Positions 16,386-25,440 are shown, counted from the first letter of the stretch. The stretch is 64,000 nucleotides of DNA from a virus (IMGVR_UViG_3300031857_000129:1-64000); one strand, 5' to 3'. Notes: generated by a model not told the origin, from the sequence alone. Program-made: numbers and translations.

Positions 16386-16682
16386 TTAGTTTTTTAAATC
16401 TTTCTTTATGTCTTGAAGATCTTGACGAACTGAATCAAACTTGTCAGTTGTATTGTTCATAATGATTGCTAGGTCAGCAATCTTGTACAGTGCCCACCAC
16501 CACCAGATAACTGCTACAAAGAAAAATGTGCCGCTGCCTATGATTAATGCTTTCTGATAAAGACTATCCCATCCTATAAAGTAAGATAGACTTAGAAGTG
16601 ATAGTACAACTATAGGTAATGTGCCTGCGAAAAATGCCCAGAGCTTTACTTGCTGTGTTGTGCCTTTTAAAAAATTAAACAT
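16386..16682 (-). CDS. Two-helix membrane protein, 98 aa
   Basis: Two hydrophobic spans at about residues 13-36 and 45-66 (FFFVAVIWWWWALY), then a charged C-terminal helix (DKFDSVRQDLQDIKKDLKN) likely to form a coiled coil in the cytoplasm. A GGGAG ribosome site and a CATAAATA late motif precede it. Function unknown; a holin or spanin-like role is possible but not supported by a specific signature. Confidence 0.65.
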   Translation of the reverse strand: MFNFLKGTTQQVKLWAFFAGTLPIVVLSLLSLSYFIGWDSLYQKALIIGSGTFFFVAVIWWWWALYKIADLAIIMNNTTDKFDSVRQDLQDIKKDLKN

Positions 16683-16703
16683 TGATTTTCTCCCTCAGGA
16701 AAA

Positions 16704-16711
16704 TATTTATG
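16704..16711 (-). promoter_or_regulatory. T4-type late promoter motif (CATAAATA)
   Basis: The minus strand reads CATAAATA 22 bases upstream of the 98-aa membrane protein. Confidence 0.45.
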
Positions 16712-16740
16712 AGGGTTTGTGGAAGATTTAAGTACTGACT

Positions 16741-17856
16741 TTAAGGAGCAATCTGACCGAATGGTTTCCATTCTCCAGGAGTTCCGTCTCTAGTGCAGAT
16801 CCAGCCAACATAGCCTGTTGGTTTTGGTTTTGAATTCCAAACTATGTCACCAACTTTGTATGCACCATTTGTTGGAATAGCTTCAGCTACTTCTTGCTTC
16901 TTGCCTTGGAATTTTACGGGTCCTGCTGTAACTAAATCGCAGTCTGGATTTTTAACATTGATACCTAACTTACCCTGAACTGTGGTTACAGTTTCAACAT
17001 TAGATCCAATCGTAATGCGTCCACTAGCACTGATAGAGATACGAGCAGTGTTATCTGTGATAATATCAAAGTCGCTAGCAGTCCAGTTACCAATGCGAGT
17101 ACCTTTGATTGTTTCTACATCAATTACAAACTCGCCGTCCATACCCGCAACGCTGACAGTACCGTTGGGCGATTCAGTACCGATACCTAATCTCTGTGAC
17201 GAACTTTCATAAATTAAATATTCGTCAATGTTTAGATCGCCCTGTGTTCGTAGATTGCGTAGTGTGCCAACAGTGGTTAAACTTGAATTGGCTACAGAAG
17301 GACCTAGTTCTCGAGCACTTAGTACTGGTATAGTGCCTATTAGATAAGCAGCTTCTTGATGTAGATCTAAAGACTCCGAACTCCAAATTCTATCTGGATT
17401 AGCTTGATAGATGAACTGCTTTGTTCCTGCGCCTGTTCTCCAGAATAAACCTTTGCCGTATACACCTTTGCCTTCTTCTGCTACAAATTCTAAAGGACTT
17501 GTTCTTTCGTTTCGTATGTCTGCTGTAATCTCATTAACATGTAATTTCTTAGCAGTTATTTCGCCATGAACAAAAAGATTACCTCTAACATTAGTGTCTG
17601 TTAATAGATTCTTTACATTTATGTTTTCAGTATGTAAACCTTTGTCATTGATTAAAACAACCTGTTGCGTAGCATCGTCTTTAATACCAATGCTGGAAAA
17701 TTTAATTATTCTGCCGCCGTTGATATGATCGCCAGTAAGGCTTCTTTTGGCTATTTCAGGTTGAGGAACCGGACGTGTGGCGATGCTCTCTACAGCTTTG
17801 TAGAGAGCATCCATTCCCTGTCTTAAATTAAGTAGATCGCTGTCAATATTGCTCAT
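16741..17856 (-). CDS. Fibre/baseplate-type structural protein, 371 aa
   Basis: The N-terminal SDLLNLRQGMDALYKAVESIA helix is followed by beta-rich fibre-like sequence (DTNVRGNLFVHGEITAKKLHVNEI, TTVGTLRNLRTQGDLNI, GKLGINVKNPDC) and a C-terminal carbohydrate-binding-like tip, GAYKVGDIVWNSKPKPTGYVGWICTRDGTPGEW. This is typical of T4-like phage fibres. Start placed at ATG 17856 (MSNIDSDLL); the longer reading would start at a TTG lying inside the late-promoter motif. Confidence 0.75.
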   Translation of the reverse strand: MSNIDSDLLNLRQGMDALYKAVESIATRPVPQPEIAKRSLTGDHINGGRIIKFSSIGIKDDATQQVVLINDKGLHTENINVKNLLTDTNVRGNLFVHGEITAKKLHVNEITADIRNERTSPLEFVAEEGKGVYGKGLFWRTGAGTKQFIYQANPDRIWSSESLDLHQEAAYLIGTIPVLSARELGPSVANSSLTTVGTLRNLRTQGDLNIDEYLIYESSSQRLGIGTESPNGTVSVAGMDGEFVIDVETIKGTRIGNWTASDFDIITDNTARISISASGRITIGSNVETVTTVQGKLGINVKNPDCDLVTAGPVKFQGKKQEVAEAIPTNGAYKVGDIVWNSKPKPTGYVGWICTRDGTPGEWKPFGQIAP

Positions 17857-17861
17857 GCAAG

Positions 17862-17869
17862 TATTTATC
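17862..17869 (-). promoter_or_regulatory. T4-type late promoter motif (GATAAATA)
   Basis: GATAAATA on the minus strand, only five bases before the ATG of the 371-aa fibre gene, so the message may be almost leaderless if this is used. Confidence 0.45.
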
Positions 17870-17887
17870 AAATACCTGCATCAGTGA

Positions 17888-19186
17888 TTAGTTGACCTTT
17901 AGCAATACTGTATCTGCATTAATACGACCATTTAATTTGGTGTCTGTCGTATTGATATTTTCAAGGAACTTGCGCAGAGCAACCTTACCAGCAGCCTTAA
18001 ACTCTTTGAGCTGTAGTTCAGGCTTGCGCAGTGTCTTTTGAACACTGAGTTCTTCGTTGAATCCAATAATTGTAGCACCTTTAACACTTAGACCGCTGCC
18101 TGCACGAGCCTGCCCAGTTGGATCAATGTTAGACGCAACATACTTGCCCAACTTGCGTGTTTTGATATTGAACACCCAAAGTTCGCTTGCACCCACAATT
18201 TCCACAGGATTGATTGAAGCCAAACTGTTCTTATTGTCCACTTTGCAGTACTTGAGTTTGGAAATTAACTTGTCTGCACTTTTGGGCTTAGGTGTGCGAG
18301 TCTTACGTGTTGCTTTGCTGGCGTCTACGATAAGCATACAAGCGTCTACAAGCGTTTCTAGCGCAGTGATGTAGTTAGACACATCCTGCTTGGTTAGATG
18401 GCTGTAGCCTTCTTTGAGCTGCTCCAAAAGATCAACAGCTTTTGGATCCATCTTCTTTAACTGAGCGGCTGTAGGCATGTTCTGTAGTTCACGGAACTCA
18501 GCCAATTCTCCTTCGTAAAAGCCCATAATCTTGCGAGCGTGGGCCTGCGTTACGCCCGTCCTAACAAAATGCGACTTAAAGTCAAACCCTTTTGGATTAA
18601 ACTTCTTTTTGTCTGTGATAAATCCTTCCAACCATTCATCAATAGCTTCGGCAGCATTAGATGCTTGCTCTGAAATGCGTTCTTGGATAGTAGGAACGTA
18701 TACGTTGGCTTTGGCTTTTTCTACAATCGCTTCTTGAACTACAACTAGTTTGCCCTTTTCAATAGCCTCTTCCAATCGGGCTTTAATCCAGACACTAGAA
18801 GGTTTGACTACACCCGAAGTACCAGGCAATGTCTGCCAGTAATCATCGTGTGCTTTATTGTAGTCAGGCATGCCCGTGCGCAGTAGTTTACAGCTAATCG
18901 CAACAACAATGGAAACATCACCTGCTTTGGCGTGTTTGATCTGTTCTGCGGTATAATTGTTTTCTTTCATCCAAGCCCAAACGTCAGGCAGTAGATCAGC
19001 AACCTTATAATTCTCATAATACCAGTCACGAGCATTACGTTGGAACTTTAGGTACTCTGCACCGCTCCAAGTTTCCCAGCCTTCAAAGTTGGGTCCAGTA
19101 ATTTTGTTGCCGCGTTTGATAGCAGGAGCCAATCGCACTTTCTTCTTGCGCGGAGCCTTGATTGCAGTTTTGGTTGCAGTAGCCAT
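17888..19186 (-). CDS. Unrecognised protein, 432 aa
   Basis: It begins with a basic tail (KAPRKKKVRLAPAIKRGNK), followed by a mixed alpha-rich sequence with no motif I recognise. A second Lys/Arg-rich stretch (KATRKTRTPKPKSADKLISKL) lies near residue 295, so nucleic-acid binding is plausible. A consensus promoter at 19219-19246 drives it alone, and the gene downstream is a fibre gene, so it may be a separately regulated early gene. Function not known. Confidence 0.7.
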   Translation of the reverse strand: MATATKTAIKAPRKKKVRLAPAIKRGNKITGPNFEGWETWSGAEYLKFQRNARDWYYENYKVADLLPDVWAWMKENNYTAEQIKHAKAGDVSIVVAISCKLLRTGMPDYNKAHDDYWQTLPGTSGVVKPSSVWIKARLEEAIEKGKLVVVQEAIVEKAKANVYVPTIQERISEQASNAAEAIDEWLEGFITDKKKFNPKGFDFKSHFVRTGVTQAHARKIMGFYEGELAEFRELQNMPTAAQLKKMDPKAVDLLEQLKEGYSHLTKQDVSNYITALETLVDACMLIVDASKATRKTRTPKPKSADKLISKLKYCKVDNKNSLASINPVEIVGASELWVFNIKTRKLGKYVASNIDPTGQARAGSGLSVKGATIIGFNEELSVQKTLRKPELQLKEFKAAGKVALRKFLENINTTDTKLNGRINADTVLLKVN

Positions 19187-19218
19187 TTGTTTCCCTCTGA
19201 AGTTATCTTACAATGTTT

Positions 19219-19246
19219 ATTATATAGCCAAACAGAGTATTGTCAA
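19219..19246 (-). promoter_or_regulatory. Sigma70 promoter for the 432-aa gene
   Basis: TTGACA, 16-nt spacer, TATAAT on the minus strand. Its -35 box overlaps the last codons of the 101-aa gene. Confidence 0.8.
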
Positions 19247-19548
19247 GAGAATTTGATTGTGAAAAATGTAAGCTGTTTTTCTGTAAGCATTCCGGTTATC
19301 AGGTAATGCATCATTAGTGAACTTGCGTCCATTTGTTTGTGCAATGTCATTTCTGTTGCATTTTCGCAACACCATTTACCCTTGTCCGAAGTTGCCCATT
19401 CTGTTAGATGATGATAGTGATCAAATCTATCTCCAAAATTATTTAAATTTGAATCCAAAGCAAATCGATGCAATATCATCTTAGTACGTTTAGGTCCTAG
19501 GTAGCTGAGATCTTCTCTGTCATTGAAACCATATTGAGCTACACTCAT
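19243..19548 (-). CDS. Unrecognised protein, 101 aa
   Basis: Starts MSVAQYGFNDREDLSY, one base past the stop of the preceding gene, which is why this start is preferred to the longer in-frame reading. It has a His-rich centre (FDHYHHLTEW) and two Cys (WCCEN). No family recognised. Confidence 0.6.
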   Translation of the reverse strand: MSVAQYGFNDREDLSYLGPKRTKMILHRFALDSNLNNFGDRFDHYHHLTEWATSDKGKWCCENATEMTLHKQMDASSLMMHYLITGMLTEKQLTFFTIKFS

Positions 19549-19549
19549 G

Positions 19550-19801
19550 TCAGCCTTTGAGTGCGTCGATGACTTGATTTTTGGATTCTTCTCTGAGTTC
19601 CAATTTATTAATTGTTTGTAAGCCGCGGAACATTTCTTCAATAACGTGAACAATGGCTTCTTTGCCTTCTTCAGTTAAATGACTATATTCTGGGCCCGTA
19701 GAGCTTTCGTACCAAACCTGTTTGTTTCTACTCAACTCCATAAGGGCACCATAAACGACGTCCTTGTTCATTGATCGTCTAATTTCAAATTTTCTCGCCA
19801 T
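19550..19801 (-). CDS. Small winged-helix-like protein, 83 aa
   Basis: Start chosen at MARKFEIRRSMNKDVVYGAL, overlapping the end of the DNA ligase gene by 17 bases with AGAGG upstream; longer readings would run deep into the ligase in another frame. The pattern NKDVVYGALMELSRNKQVWYE...YSHLTEEGKEAI resembles a small winged-helix fold, so DNA binding is possible. Function unknown. Confidence 0.55.
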   Translation of the reverse strand: MARKFEIRRSMNKDVVYGALMELSRNKQVWYESSTGPEYSHLTEEGKEAIVHVIEEMFRGLQTINKLELREESKNQVIDALKG

Positions 19802-21110
19802 CTTCAAAGCCTCTAAAACGGATAAACCTCGGGAAACGTAACGAATAGCTGCCATCTTGGTTTTGGGTGATTGCATCAGCCCGAACCTCAACCATTTTAT
19901 TAACCATCGAATCCTGTTCCACATGTTCAGCCCAAAAACTTTCTCGTTGGGTATCACTAAAACCGGATCCAACGTTTACACGGACAGCTCGTCCGTCATC
20001 AACACCATCGCAAACAAAGGCTCCGAGTTTGCCTTCGTTGCGCCCAGTTCCCTCTTCTAAAGAGGTAATACTTAATGTTACTTCTATAAATGGTTTGGCT
20101 TTGAGCCAAGCATGGCTCCGTTTGCACTCATAGGGTGCATTAACATCCTTGATCATAACCCCTTCATAACCACCGTCTACAGCCGCTTTATTCAGCTCTA
20201 CAAAGCGTTTTTCTCCTTCGGGGGTACTTAGATCCACTGTTTCCCAAGCCAGTGCTTGGACGTGTGGCAGAAAAACAACATGTTTTTGAACCCAGGCCTG
20301 TACCATTAGGCTACGAGTACTCTGTGGCGTTTTCCATACACCTTTTTGGAAGTCTTCCAAAGGAATCACATCAAAAAGATGTAGTACAGCATCACTGGCG
20401 GCTACGTCACTCTTGCGATGTACCTGTTTCATTAAATCCTGAAACGAAGCACTCATAACTTCTCCGTCCAATACTAGATCATATCTTGGAGGATCGTAGC
20501 TTACTACCTTACGAATTTCATCTGCAATGTGTCCAAAGTTATGAAACTCCTTGCCGTTGCGGCTGAACATGTCAATGCGTCCGTCTTTGCGCACAACAGT
20601 TAGTACACGAACACCGTCCAACTTAACTTCAATCTGTTTCTTGCCAGACATCTTCTTTTCATGATTGGCACTGTCATGTGCTAGCTGGCATTCAAATACA
20701 GGGATAGCATATTTTGGATAGTCCACTGCTACCTTGTTTACAGTTTTTTCTGAAACACCACAGCGCAGATCCTTGATTAGGATTCTACGATAAAAGCCGT
20801 TCCATTGACTTTTGGTAGCAGTGTCCATGCAGAGTTTGATAGCATCTCTAGCCGCATGACCTGTAAGCTCTCTGCGATTGAGCTGTTCTGCTAGCATTTT
20901 AAAATTAGTCCAAACAAGACCTTGTCCATCTACTGTAGCCTCTGGAACCTGTTTGACTCCAAAAGTGTAGAGAGGATCCAGCGCCATGCGCACACCCTCA
21001 AAGAATTCATCCAGTCCTTCTGCCATAGCAGACGCAAGAATATCTTCTTTGTTGATACGGCTAGGATGAGTTTCTAGAGCAGAAATAATAAATTCAGGTT
21101 GTGTGCGCAT
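19785..21110 (-). CDS. ATP-dependent DNA ligase
   Basis: A 441-residue ligase joining DNA nicks. Motif I is EVKLDGVRVLTVV near residue 162, with Lys as the adenylated residue. Motif III-like DLVLDGEVM, motif IV YEGVMIKD and motif V SHAWLKAKP follow in order, then an OB-domain with VEVRADAIT. Length and order resemble T4 gp30. It acts in replication and repair. It is first in a small group with the 83- and 101-aa genes. Confidence 0.93.
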   Translation of the reverse strand: MRTQPEFIISALETHPSRINKEDILASAMAEGLDEFFEGVRMALDPLYTFGVKQVPEATVDGQGLVWTNFKMLAEQLNRRELTGHAARDAIKLCMDTATKSQWNGFYRRILIKDLRCGVSEKTVNKVAVDYPKYAIPVFECQLAHDSANHEKKMSGKKQIEVKLDGVRVLTVVRKDGRIDMFSRNGKEFHNFGHIADEIRKVVSYDPPRYDLVLDGEVMSASFQDLMKQVHRKSDVAASDAVLHLFDVIPLEDFQKGVWKTPQSTRSLMVQAWVQKHVVFLPHVQALAWETVDLSTPEGEKRFVELNKAAVDGGYEGVMIKDVNAPYECKRSHAWLKAKPFIEVTLSITSLEEGTGRNEGKLGAFVCDGVDDGRAVRVNVGSGFSDTQRESFWAEHVEQDSMVNKMVEVRADAITQNQDGSYSLRFPRFIRFRGFEDGEKI

Positions 21111-21118
21111 GTAGTCCT

Positions 21119-21481
21119 CTAACTAAAGTTAAAATGGAATTCTTGTCTAAAGGATAAGTTGCCAGGCTGATCCTCACTGTTAAGTAATTTTAACACCACT
21201 TCAGAAATAAATCTACCGAATTTTTCTACAAATTCTTCTTTGGGTAAATTATCAGCACCCTGTGCGTAGTAGCTTCCAAAATGTTCTACAAATTCTCTAG
21301 CGGCTCTAAATTTGGCAGTGTTTTTGAGTTCACCCAAATGAAAGCCTGTTTCGTCAAAATAGCTTTCCGTAGCATAGTCGTCCTGTTTTGGATATGCTCG
21401 TGTGATAAGTAGGCAGATGGTTCTGCCTTCACCTGTAGCAAAATAATCACAGGCTACGAATTGATACAGTTCCTCACTCAT
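21119..21481 (-). CDS. Unrecognised protein, 120 aa
   Basis: A soluble protein starting MSEELYQFVACDYFATGEGRTICLLITRAYP, rich in aromatic residues. It overlaps the upstream gene by eight bases and precedes the ligase. No family recognised. Confidence 0.6.
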   Translation of the reverse strand: MSEELYQFVACDYFATGEGRTICLLITRAYPKQDDYATESYFDETGFHLGELKNTAKFRAAREFVEHFGSYYAQGADNLPKEEFVEKFGRFISEVVLKLLNSEDQPGNLSFRQEFHFNFS

Positions 21482-22004
21482 CGTTTTTCCAATCTACTAC
21501 TATCCAACCTAATCGTTTTAGGTCTGCTCGTATTTCGTCAGTAACTACACTCTCACTCACATAGTTTTTAGTGCCATCACTGTCACCGTTACCTAGTCCA
21601 TCGCCTATGCCAGAGCAGTACCAATCAATATAGTCACCCTTTTCCTGCATGTCAGCGATGATGCCTCCTGCGTAACGCCAACTAGCACTCCAAGTCTCTT
21701 CTTTGAGAATGGGCATTACTTCTAGCTTTTGAAAATCATTGTTGCACATGGCAGCATATAAGTTCTGTGCATAAGTGTCTGAAGAGCGAACTTTCTCTAA
21801 AATCCAATCAGTAGTTAGGAGGTCGTACTCCATGTTGTTAACATGACTTTTAGGATCGTCAAACTTGTGGGTGTGATGATCGATCATCTTTTCAAAAAAA
21901 TCTAGATAGTCTTCACTGACAGCTTCACCTGTTTCTTCTTGACGTTTAACATATCCTTCCTTTTGAAAAGTATGTCGATCAGGGCTTTTTGATACTTTGC
22001 TCAT
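21474..22004 (-). CDS. Unrecognised protein, 176 aa
   Basis: Acidic and probably helical: FFEKMIDHHTHKF near residue 34, TTDWILEKVRSSDTYAQNLYAAMCN near 70, and a GIGDGLGNGDSDGTKNYV loop near 138. Part of the tightly overlapped 21.1-23.4 kb operon. Function unknown. Confidence 0.6.
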   Translation of the reverse strand: MSKVSKSPDRHTFQKEGYVKRQEETGEAVSEDYLDFFEKMIDHHTHKFDDPKSHVNNMEYDLLTTDWILEKVRSSDTYAQNLYAAMCNNDFQKLEVMPILKEETWSASWRYAGGIIADMQEKGDYIDWYCSGIGDGLGNGDSDGTKNYVSESVVTDEIRADLKRLGWIVVDWKNDE

Positions 22005-22005
22005 T

Positions 22006-22611
22006 TTAACCTTGTACGTTAGTAAATGTTCTTTGAGGATATGCTATTGCTCCGGTACCTTCAACATTACCTACTACAATAATGCGTTCATTTTCATCAG
22101 TGTGTTCAGGAACTTGATGTACTAACCAACCAGGAAAAATAATACCCCAACCAGCACGAGGCTTATATGTAAACCCTGGTTTATTTGGAAAAACTAAAGG
22201 AGCAGAATTTTCGTCTACTTTGACATAATAAACCCAACTATACAGTGCAGGTACATGTGCATGTATTTCACTGTAGTCTCCCTTCTGATAGATTGATCCC
22301 CAACAGGTTGTCATAAAAGTTTTTAGATCTAGATCTGTGTGCTGTTTGTGCCAATCTTTAATTACTTCTTCAACTCGATCACATACAATTTTAAATGGTT
22401 GATGTTGTGTCATTAACCAATCAGTCATTAGTGCTTTTACATTAGTAGTTCTTCCTCGCTTGTCTCCGGTTGTTCTAATAATGTCTTCTATTTCAGTGTG
22501 TAACTGATTGCGAGGATAAACCGATTGGGGGATTTGAAATTCCCAAAACATTACAGGAATTTCAAGATTGACTATACGTTGTAGTATATCACTGTCTTTG
22601 TAACTTTTCAT
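22006..22611 (-). CDS. 2OG-Fe(II) oxygenase-like protein, 201 aa
   Basis: The pattern DYSEIHAHVPALYSWVYYVKVDE, then PLVFPNKPGFTYKPRAGWGIIFPGWLVHQVPEHTDENERIIVVGN, matches the phage 2OG oxygenase group (TIGR02466-like), with a distal His in WLVHQV and an Arg in NERIIV. Start at ATG 22611 with GAGAG upstream; the TTG four codons earlier is less likely. Third of five oxygenase-like genes in the window; substrate unknown. Confidence 0.72.
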   Translation of the reverse strand: MKSYKDSDILQRIVNLEIPVMFWEFQIPQSVYPRNQLHTEIEDIIRTTGDKRGRTTNVKALMTDWLMTQHQPFKIVCDRVEEVIKDWHKQHTDLDLKTFMTTCWGSIYQKGDYSEIHAHVPALYSWVYYVKVDENSAPLVFPNKPGFTYKPRAGWGIIFPGWLVHQVPEHTDENERIIVVGNVEGTGAIAYPQRTFTNVQG

Positions 22612-22783
22612 TTTGTAATCTCTCAATTTCGTTAGCAGCTTCTTCTAATAAATCAGATATCCTGTCAGGGCGACCTTCTTGTACTGACTTGCGATCTTGA
22701 TTTTGACGCCTAATCTCTGCCCGCTTGCGAAGGCGAAAGATTAGGCTCTGCTCTGCTACTAGTAAATGGCTTTCGTCTTTCAT
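22589..22783 (-). CDS. Small charged helical protein, 64 aa
   Basis: Very rich in Arg, Glu and Gln (FRLRKRAEIRRQNQDRKSV), ending in a coiled-coil-like LLEEAANEIERLQNEK. Its start overlaps the stop of the 50-aa gene (ATGA), and a GGAG site is present. Function unknown. Confidence 0.55.
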   Translation of the reverse strand: MKDESHLLVAEQSLIFRLRKRAEIRRQNQDRKSVQEGRPDRISDLLEEAANEIERLQNEKLQRQ

Positions 22784-22932
22784 AGATGTACTCCAAAAAT
22801 TGTATAAATCTCAAACTGTTTAGTAGGAGGATTTTCTACCCAATAAGGATTGACGCGGAAAGTTATTTCCCAATTTCTAGAGAATTGAAAATGTCTCCTA
22901 CCAAAACGGATGTTAAACCAGTCGTTACTCAT
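22780..22932 (-). CDS. Small aromatic-rich protein, 50 aa
   Basis: MSNDWFNIRFGRRHFQFSRNW..., an intact 50-codon frame. Its start overlaps the stop of the 160-aa gene, and its stop overlaps the next start. Overlaps on both sides support expression. No family recognised. Confidence 0.55.
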   Translation of the reverse strand: MSNDWFNIRFGRRHFQFSRNWEITFRVNPYWVENPPTKQFEIYTIFGVHL

Positions 22933-23407
22933 TTGAATATGGTGCTACATTTTCTTCTAAAATAGCACTATCTCCGTAACCGTTAGCATCTACTAGATCA
23001 ATTTTTACAGGACCAAGTATTGCTACATGATCGTCTTCAACTTCCCAATTATGCTCACCGTCATAGATCCAGCCTGTGCCACAGCGTCCGTCCTCATCTT
23101 CTTTTTCATATCTAAGTATAGCTTCAATATCGGCTTTTTCTTCTTCAGTAAAGCCATCGCTGAAGTTTACATAAACTGAGATAAGGTCGTCAAGTTCACA
23201 GCCCCAACCTACCTGTGGATTACAGTGGACACGATCAGTTTCAAACTCCCAAACTGGCTCGTCTTCTTCTCTGAATGCCTGTCCCCAACGCCACACTTCT
23301 GTAACGTCAAAGCCGCGGATAGTACCGTCAGGTAGACGTTCAAAAACATCTACAAAGTATTCAACACTCTTTTTTTCTAACGGTGTAATGCGGTAAAGTT
23401 TTTCCAT
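22925..23407 (-). CDS. Unrecognised acidic protein, 160 aa
   Basis: Start at MEKLYRITP (GGAG six bases upstream) rather than four codons earlier. A strongly acidic protein with FDVTEVWRWGQAFREEDEP and a C-terminal GTGWIYDGEHNWEVEDDHVAIL. It is translationally coupled to the RNA ligase. Unknown function. Confidence 0.6.
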   Translation of the reverse strand: MEKLYRITPLEKKSVEYFVDVFERLPDGTIRGFDVTEVWRWGQAFREEDEPVWEFETDRVHCNPQVGWGCELDDLISVYVNFSDGFTEEEKADIEAILRYEKEDEDGRCGTGWIYDGEHNWEVEDDHVAILGPVKIDLVDANGYGDSAILEENVAPYSNE

Positions 23408-23418
23408 CTTAATCTCCA

Positions 23419-24318
23419 TTAAGCCAGTTGTTCACGGACCCATGCTAGACGAGCTTGCTCGTCCATGGCAGTATAAGCTACAATGTTAGCACGAATAGCA
23501 TCCACAAGTGCATAGTATTCTTCATCCAGATTGTGTTTGATGTCCTTGTTCAAGTCCACTAACTTGTCTGTTCTAGGATTGCGAGCAACCCACTTTGAAG
23601 TCAAGTAGTAGGGTGATTTGATCTTGGCACTTACACCATCTTGAGTATAGAATACAAATCCTTCGTGACGGCATTCTTTAGCCATAGCCTTTAGTTCGCC
23701 TAGGTTAACTCTGTAGACTTCTGGAACATAGCACTTGAATGCTGAGGCCAGTAGTACGAGTGTTCCTGGGCCATGCATGATGCGGCTACGCCAAGAGTTT
23801 TCACGAATACCTAGTACATACATGCCTGGCTTTTCTGGAATGATGTGTGGATCGTTTGGATGCACACACTCAAACATCACAGTAACGCCCTGCATGTCGC
23901 TAGCATTAAATGCCAACTGCCAGTCAGTCCAGTCCATGTGTGTAAGCATCATTTCTTTTGCCATACGCACGTAGTCGCTGTCAGTACTACCAGTAGTGCT
24001 CACTAACACATCGTCCTTGTACCAAGTACAGGCAACCATAAAGCCATTAACTTTACGATATGCTATAACTTCAGTGTCGTCTGCAAGCACAGGTGCTTGC
24101 TTTTCAATGCCGTAGTTATAGATCTTAGTAAAAGGGTATGCAACTAAGTTGAAGTTGGCATCTACGATACTCCCACGGCATTCTGCAATGTAGTCGTTCC
24201 ACAGGTTATCGTAGAATACCTTCTTCTTGTACTTTAGAACAAAGATACCGTCGCCACAGTCTTTCATGTTCACTAAATCAGAAGTAGCAACATAGTCCTT
24301 TAATTCGTCTTTGAACAT
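23419..24318 (-). CDS. RNA ligase (T4 Rnl1-like)
   Basis: A 299-residue nucleotidyltransferase ligase. IAECRGSIVD near residue 43 and FTKIYNYG near residue 65 are Rnl1-type upstream blocks. Motif I is AYRKVNGFM near residue 88 (Lys adenylation; KxNG rather than KxDG). MFECVHP near residue 148 is motif III-like, HEGFVFY motif IV and SAKIKSPYY motif V. Rnl1 enzymes rejoin cut tRNA ends. It lies in one operon with polynucleotide kinase, which supports an RNA-repair pathway. Start at ATG 24318, with GGAG upstream, instead of a TTG four codons earlier. Confidence 0.85.
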   Translation of the reverse strand: MFKDELKDYVATSDLVNMKDCGDGIFVLKYKKKVFYDNLWNDYIAECRGSIVDANFNLVAYPFTKIYNYGIEKQAPVLADDTEVIAYRKVNGFMVACTWYKDDVLVSTTGSTDSDYVRMAKEMMLTHMDWTDWQLAFNASDMQGVTVMFECVHPNDPHIIPEKPGMYVLGIRENSWRSRIMHGPGTLVLLASAFKCYVPEVYRVNLGELKAMAKECRHEGFVFYTQDGVSAKIKSPYYLTSKWVARNPRTDKLVDLNKDIKHNLDEEYYALVDAIRANIVAYTAMDEQARLAWVREQLA

Positions 24319-24319
24319 T

Positions 24320-24823
24320 TTAAACTCCAATATTCTTTCTAGCTTCTGCCATTAACGTAGCATCGCCTTTGGTCATAACAGCTAACAACAATCTCTTTTC
24401 CTCTAAGTAGGTCTTGGCAAACTTTTCGTCGTGTGCCACGATACTACGAGTGTTAGAGATTAAGTCAGCTAATTTAACAGTCTGTGCAGCCGCTGGTGCC
24501 ATAGCAGAGTGAGCTCTGTCAATAGCCTTGCGAGTAGCTCTGTTACCCTGCTCAGGACGACTAACGTCAGTTAACCATCCAACTAACTCAGCAACTTCGT
24601 CACCAAACTCAGCACGGATTACTTCGTTCGTAACACCAGTGTCTTCAACAACGTCATGTAACCATGCCGCCGCCAACATCTCATCAGTGTGAGGAACAGC
24701 ACTAACGATCCTCACAACCTCCGCAGGATGGACGATGTAGGGCTCACCAGTGTACTTGCGTAATTGTGCTACAGCCGCATGAGCTGCGGTTGCAAACGTT
24801 CTAGCTCTTTCTACAATCGTCAT
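24320..24823 (-). CDS. HD-domain (p)ppGpp hydrolase-like protein (MESH1/SpoT type)
   Basis: At 167 residues it is the size of a small alarmone hydrolase. RKYTGEPYIVHPAEVV (Arg22, His32), AAWLHDVVEDT (His56, Asp57, Glu60, Asp61) and VKLADLISN near residue 120 follow the SpoT/MESH1 hydrolase order. It would remove the 3' pyrophosphate of (p)ppGpp and so relieve the host stringent response; that role is inferred. One base separates it from the RNA ligase start. Confidence 0.85.
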   Translation of the reverse strand: MTIVERARTFATAAHAAVAQLRKYTGEPYIVHPAEVVRIVSAVPHTDEMLAAAWLHDVVEDTGVTNEVIRAEFGDEVAELVGWLTDVSRPEQGNRATRKAIDRAHSAMAPAAAQTVKLADLISNTRSIVAHDEKFAKTYLEEKRLLLAVMTKGDATLMAEARKNIGV

Positions 24824-24833
24824 ATCCCTCTCC

Positions 24834-25391
24834 TTACATTACAGTGTCGTGATGACCTTTAACCTTACCACTCATTGCATCAGCAATCGCACGTTCCATA
24901 GTAACTGCAATCATCCCTGTTGCGTCCATGCCCATGTCACGAGCTCGATATTCTTCCAATCCACTCTTACCACCGTGCAAGTGTCCATGTAAGTGAACAG
25001 CACCTCTGTGCATCTGATCCCATTCTGCAATTGGGTAGTGAAACATCACAACCCTAGTCTTTTCATAGGTAATGCACAGATAAGGATGCACTTCCAAAAA
25101 ACAACTGCGAAACACAGGATCGTTCAACAACTTCCTATCGTGGTTACCCTCAATTAAAATCTTTACGCCATTCAAACGACGAAGAATTTTTACAGCCTTG
25201 TCAGCTGGTAGAAATGCTACGTCGCCCAAGATGTAAACTTTATCTTCTGGAGCAATGGTTTGATTCCATTCTGAAATCATTTGCTCATTCATGTAAGTTA
25301 CATCATTGTGAAATCTTGCTCGTGCCTGTGGACAGAAACGCATAATGTTTGTATGTCCGAAATGCAGGTCGCTTGTTACCCAAGTTGTCAT
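24834..25391 (-). CDS. Metallophosphoesterase, 185 aa
   Basis: Calcineurin-type motifs in order: SDLHFGHTNI near residue 6, LGDVAF near 54, IEGNHDRK near 79, MFHYP near 113 and HLHGHLHG near 131. This compact form is common in phages and usually lacks a known substrate; a phosphodiesterase or 2',3'-cyclic phosphatase role in RNA-end repair is possible given the operon. Driven by its own promoter at 25412-25440. Confidence 0.85.
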   Translation of the reverse strand: MTTWVTSDLHFGHTNIMRFCPQARARFHNDVTYMNEQMISEWNQTIAPEDKVYILGDVAFLPADKAVKILRRLNGVKILIEGNHDRKLLNDPVFRSCFLEVHPYLCITYEKTRVVMFHYPIAEWDQMHRGAVHLHGHLHGGKSGLEEYRARDMGMDATGMIAVTMERAIADAMSGKVKGHHDTVM

Positions 25392-25411
25392 ATTTCCCTC
25401 TTATTATTTGT

Positions 25412-25440
25412 ATTATATAGCCATAAAAAAGCCCTGTCAA
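25412..25440 (-). promoter_or_regulatory. Sigma70 promoter overlapping a terminator
   Basis: TTGACA, 17-nt spacer, TATAAT on the minus strand. The -35 box is part of the 3' arm of the terminator hairpin at 25431-25459, and the terminator T-run is the promoter spacer. Confidence 0.78.
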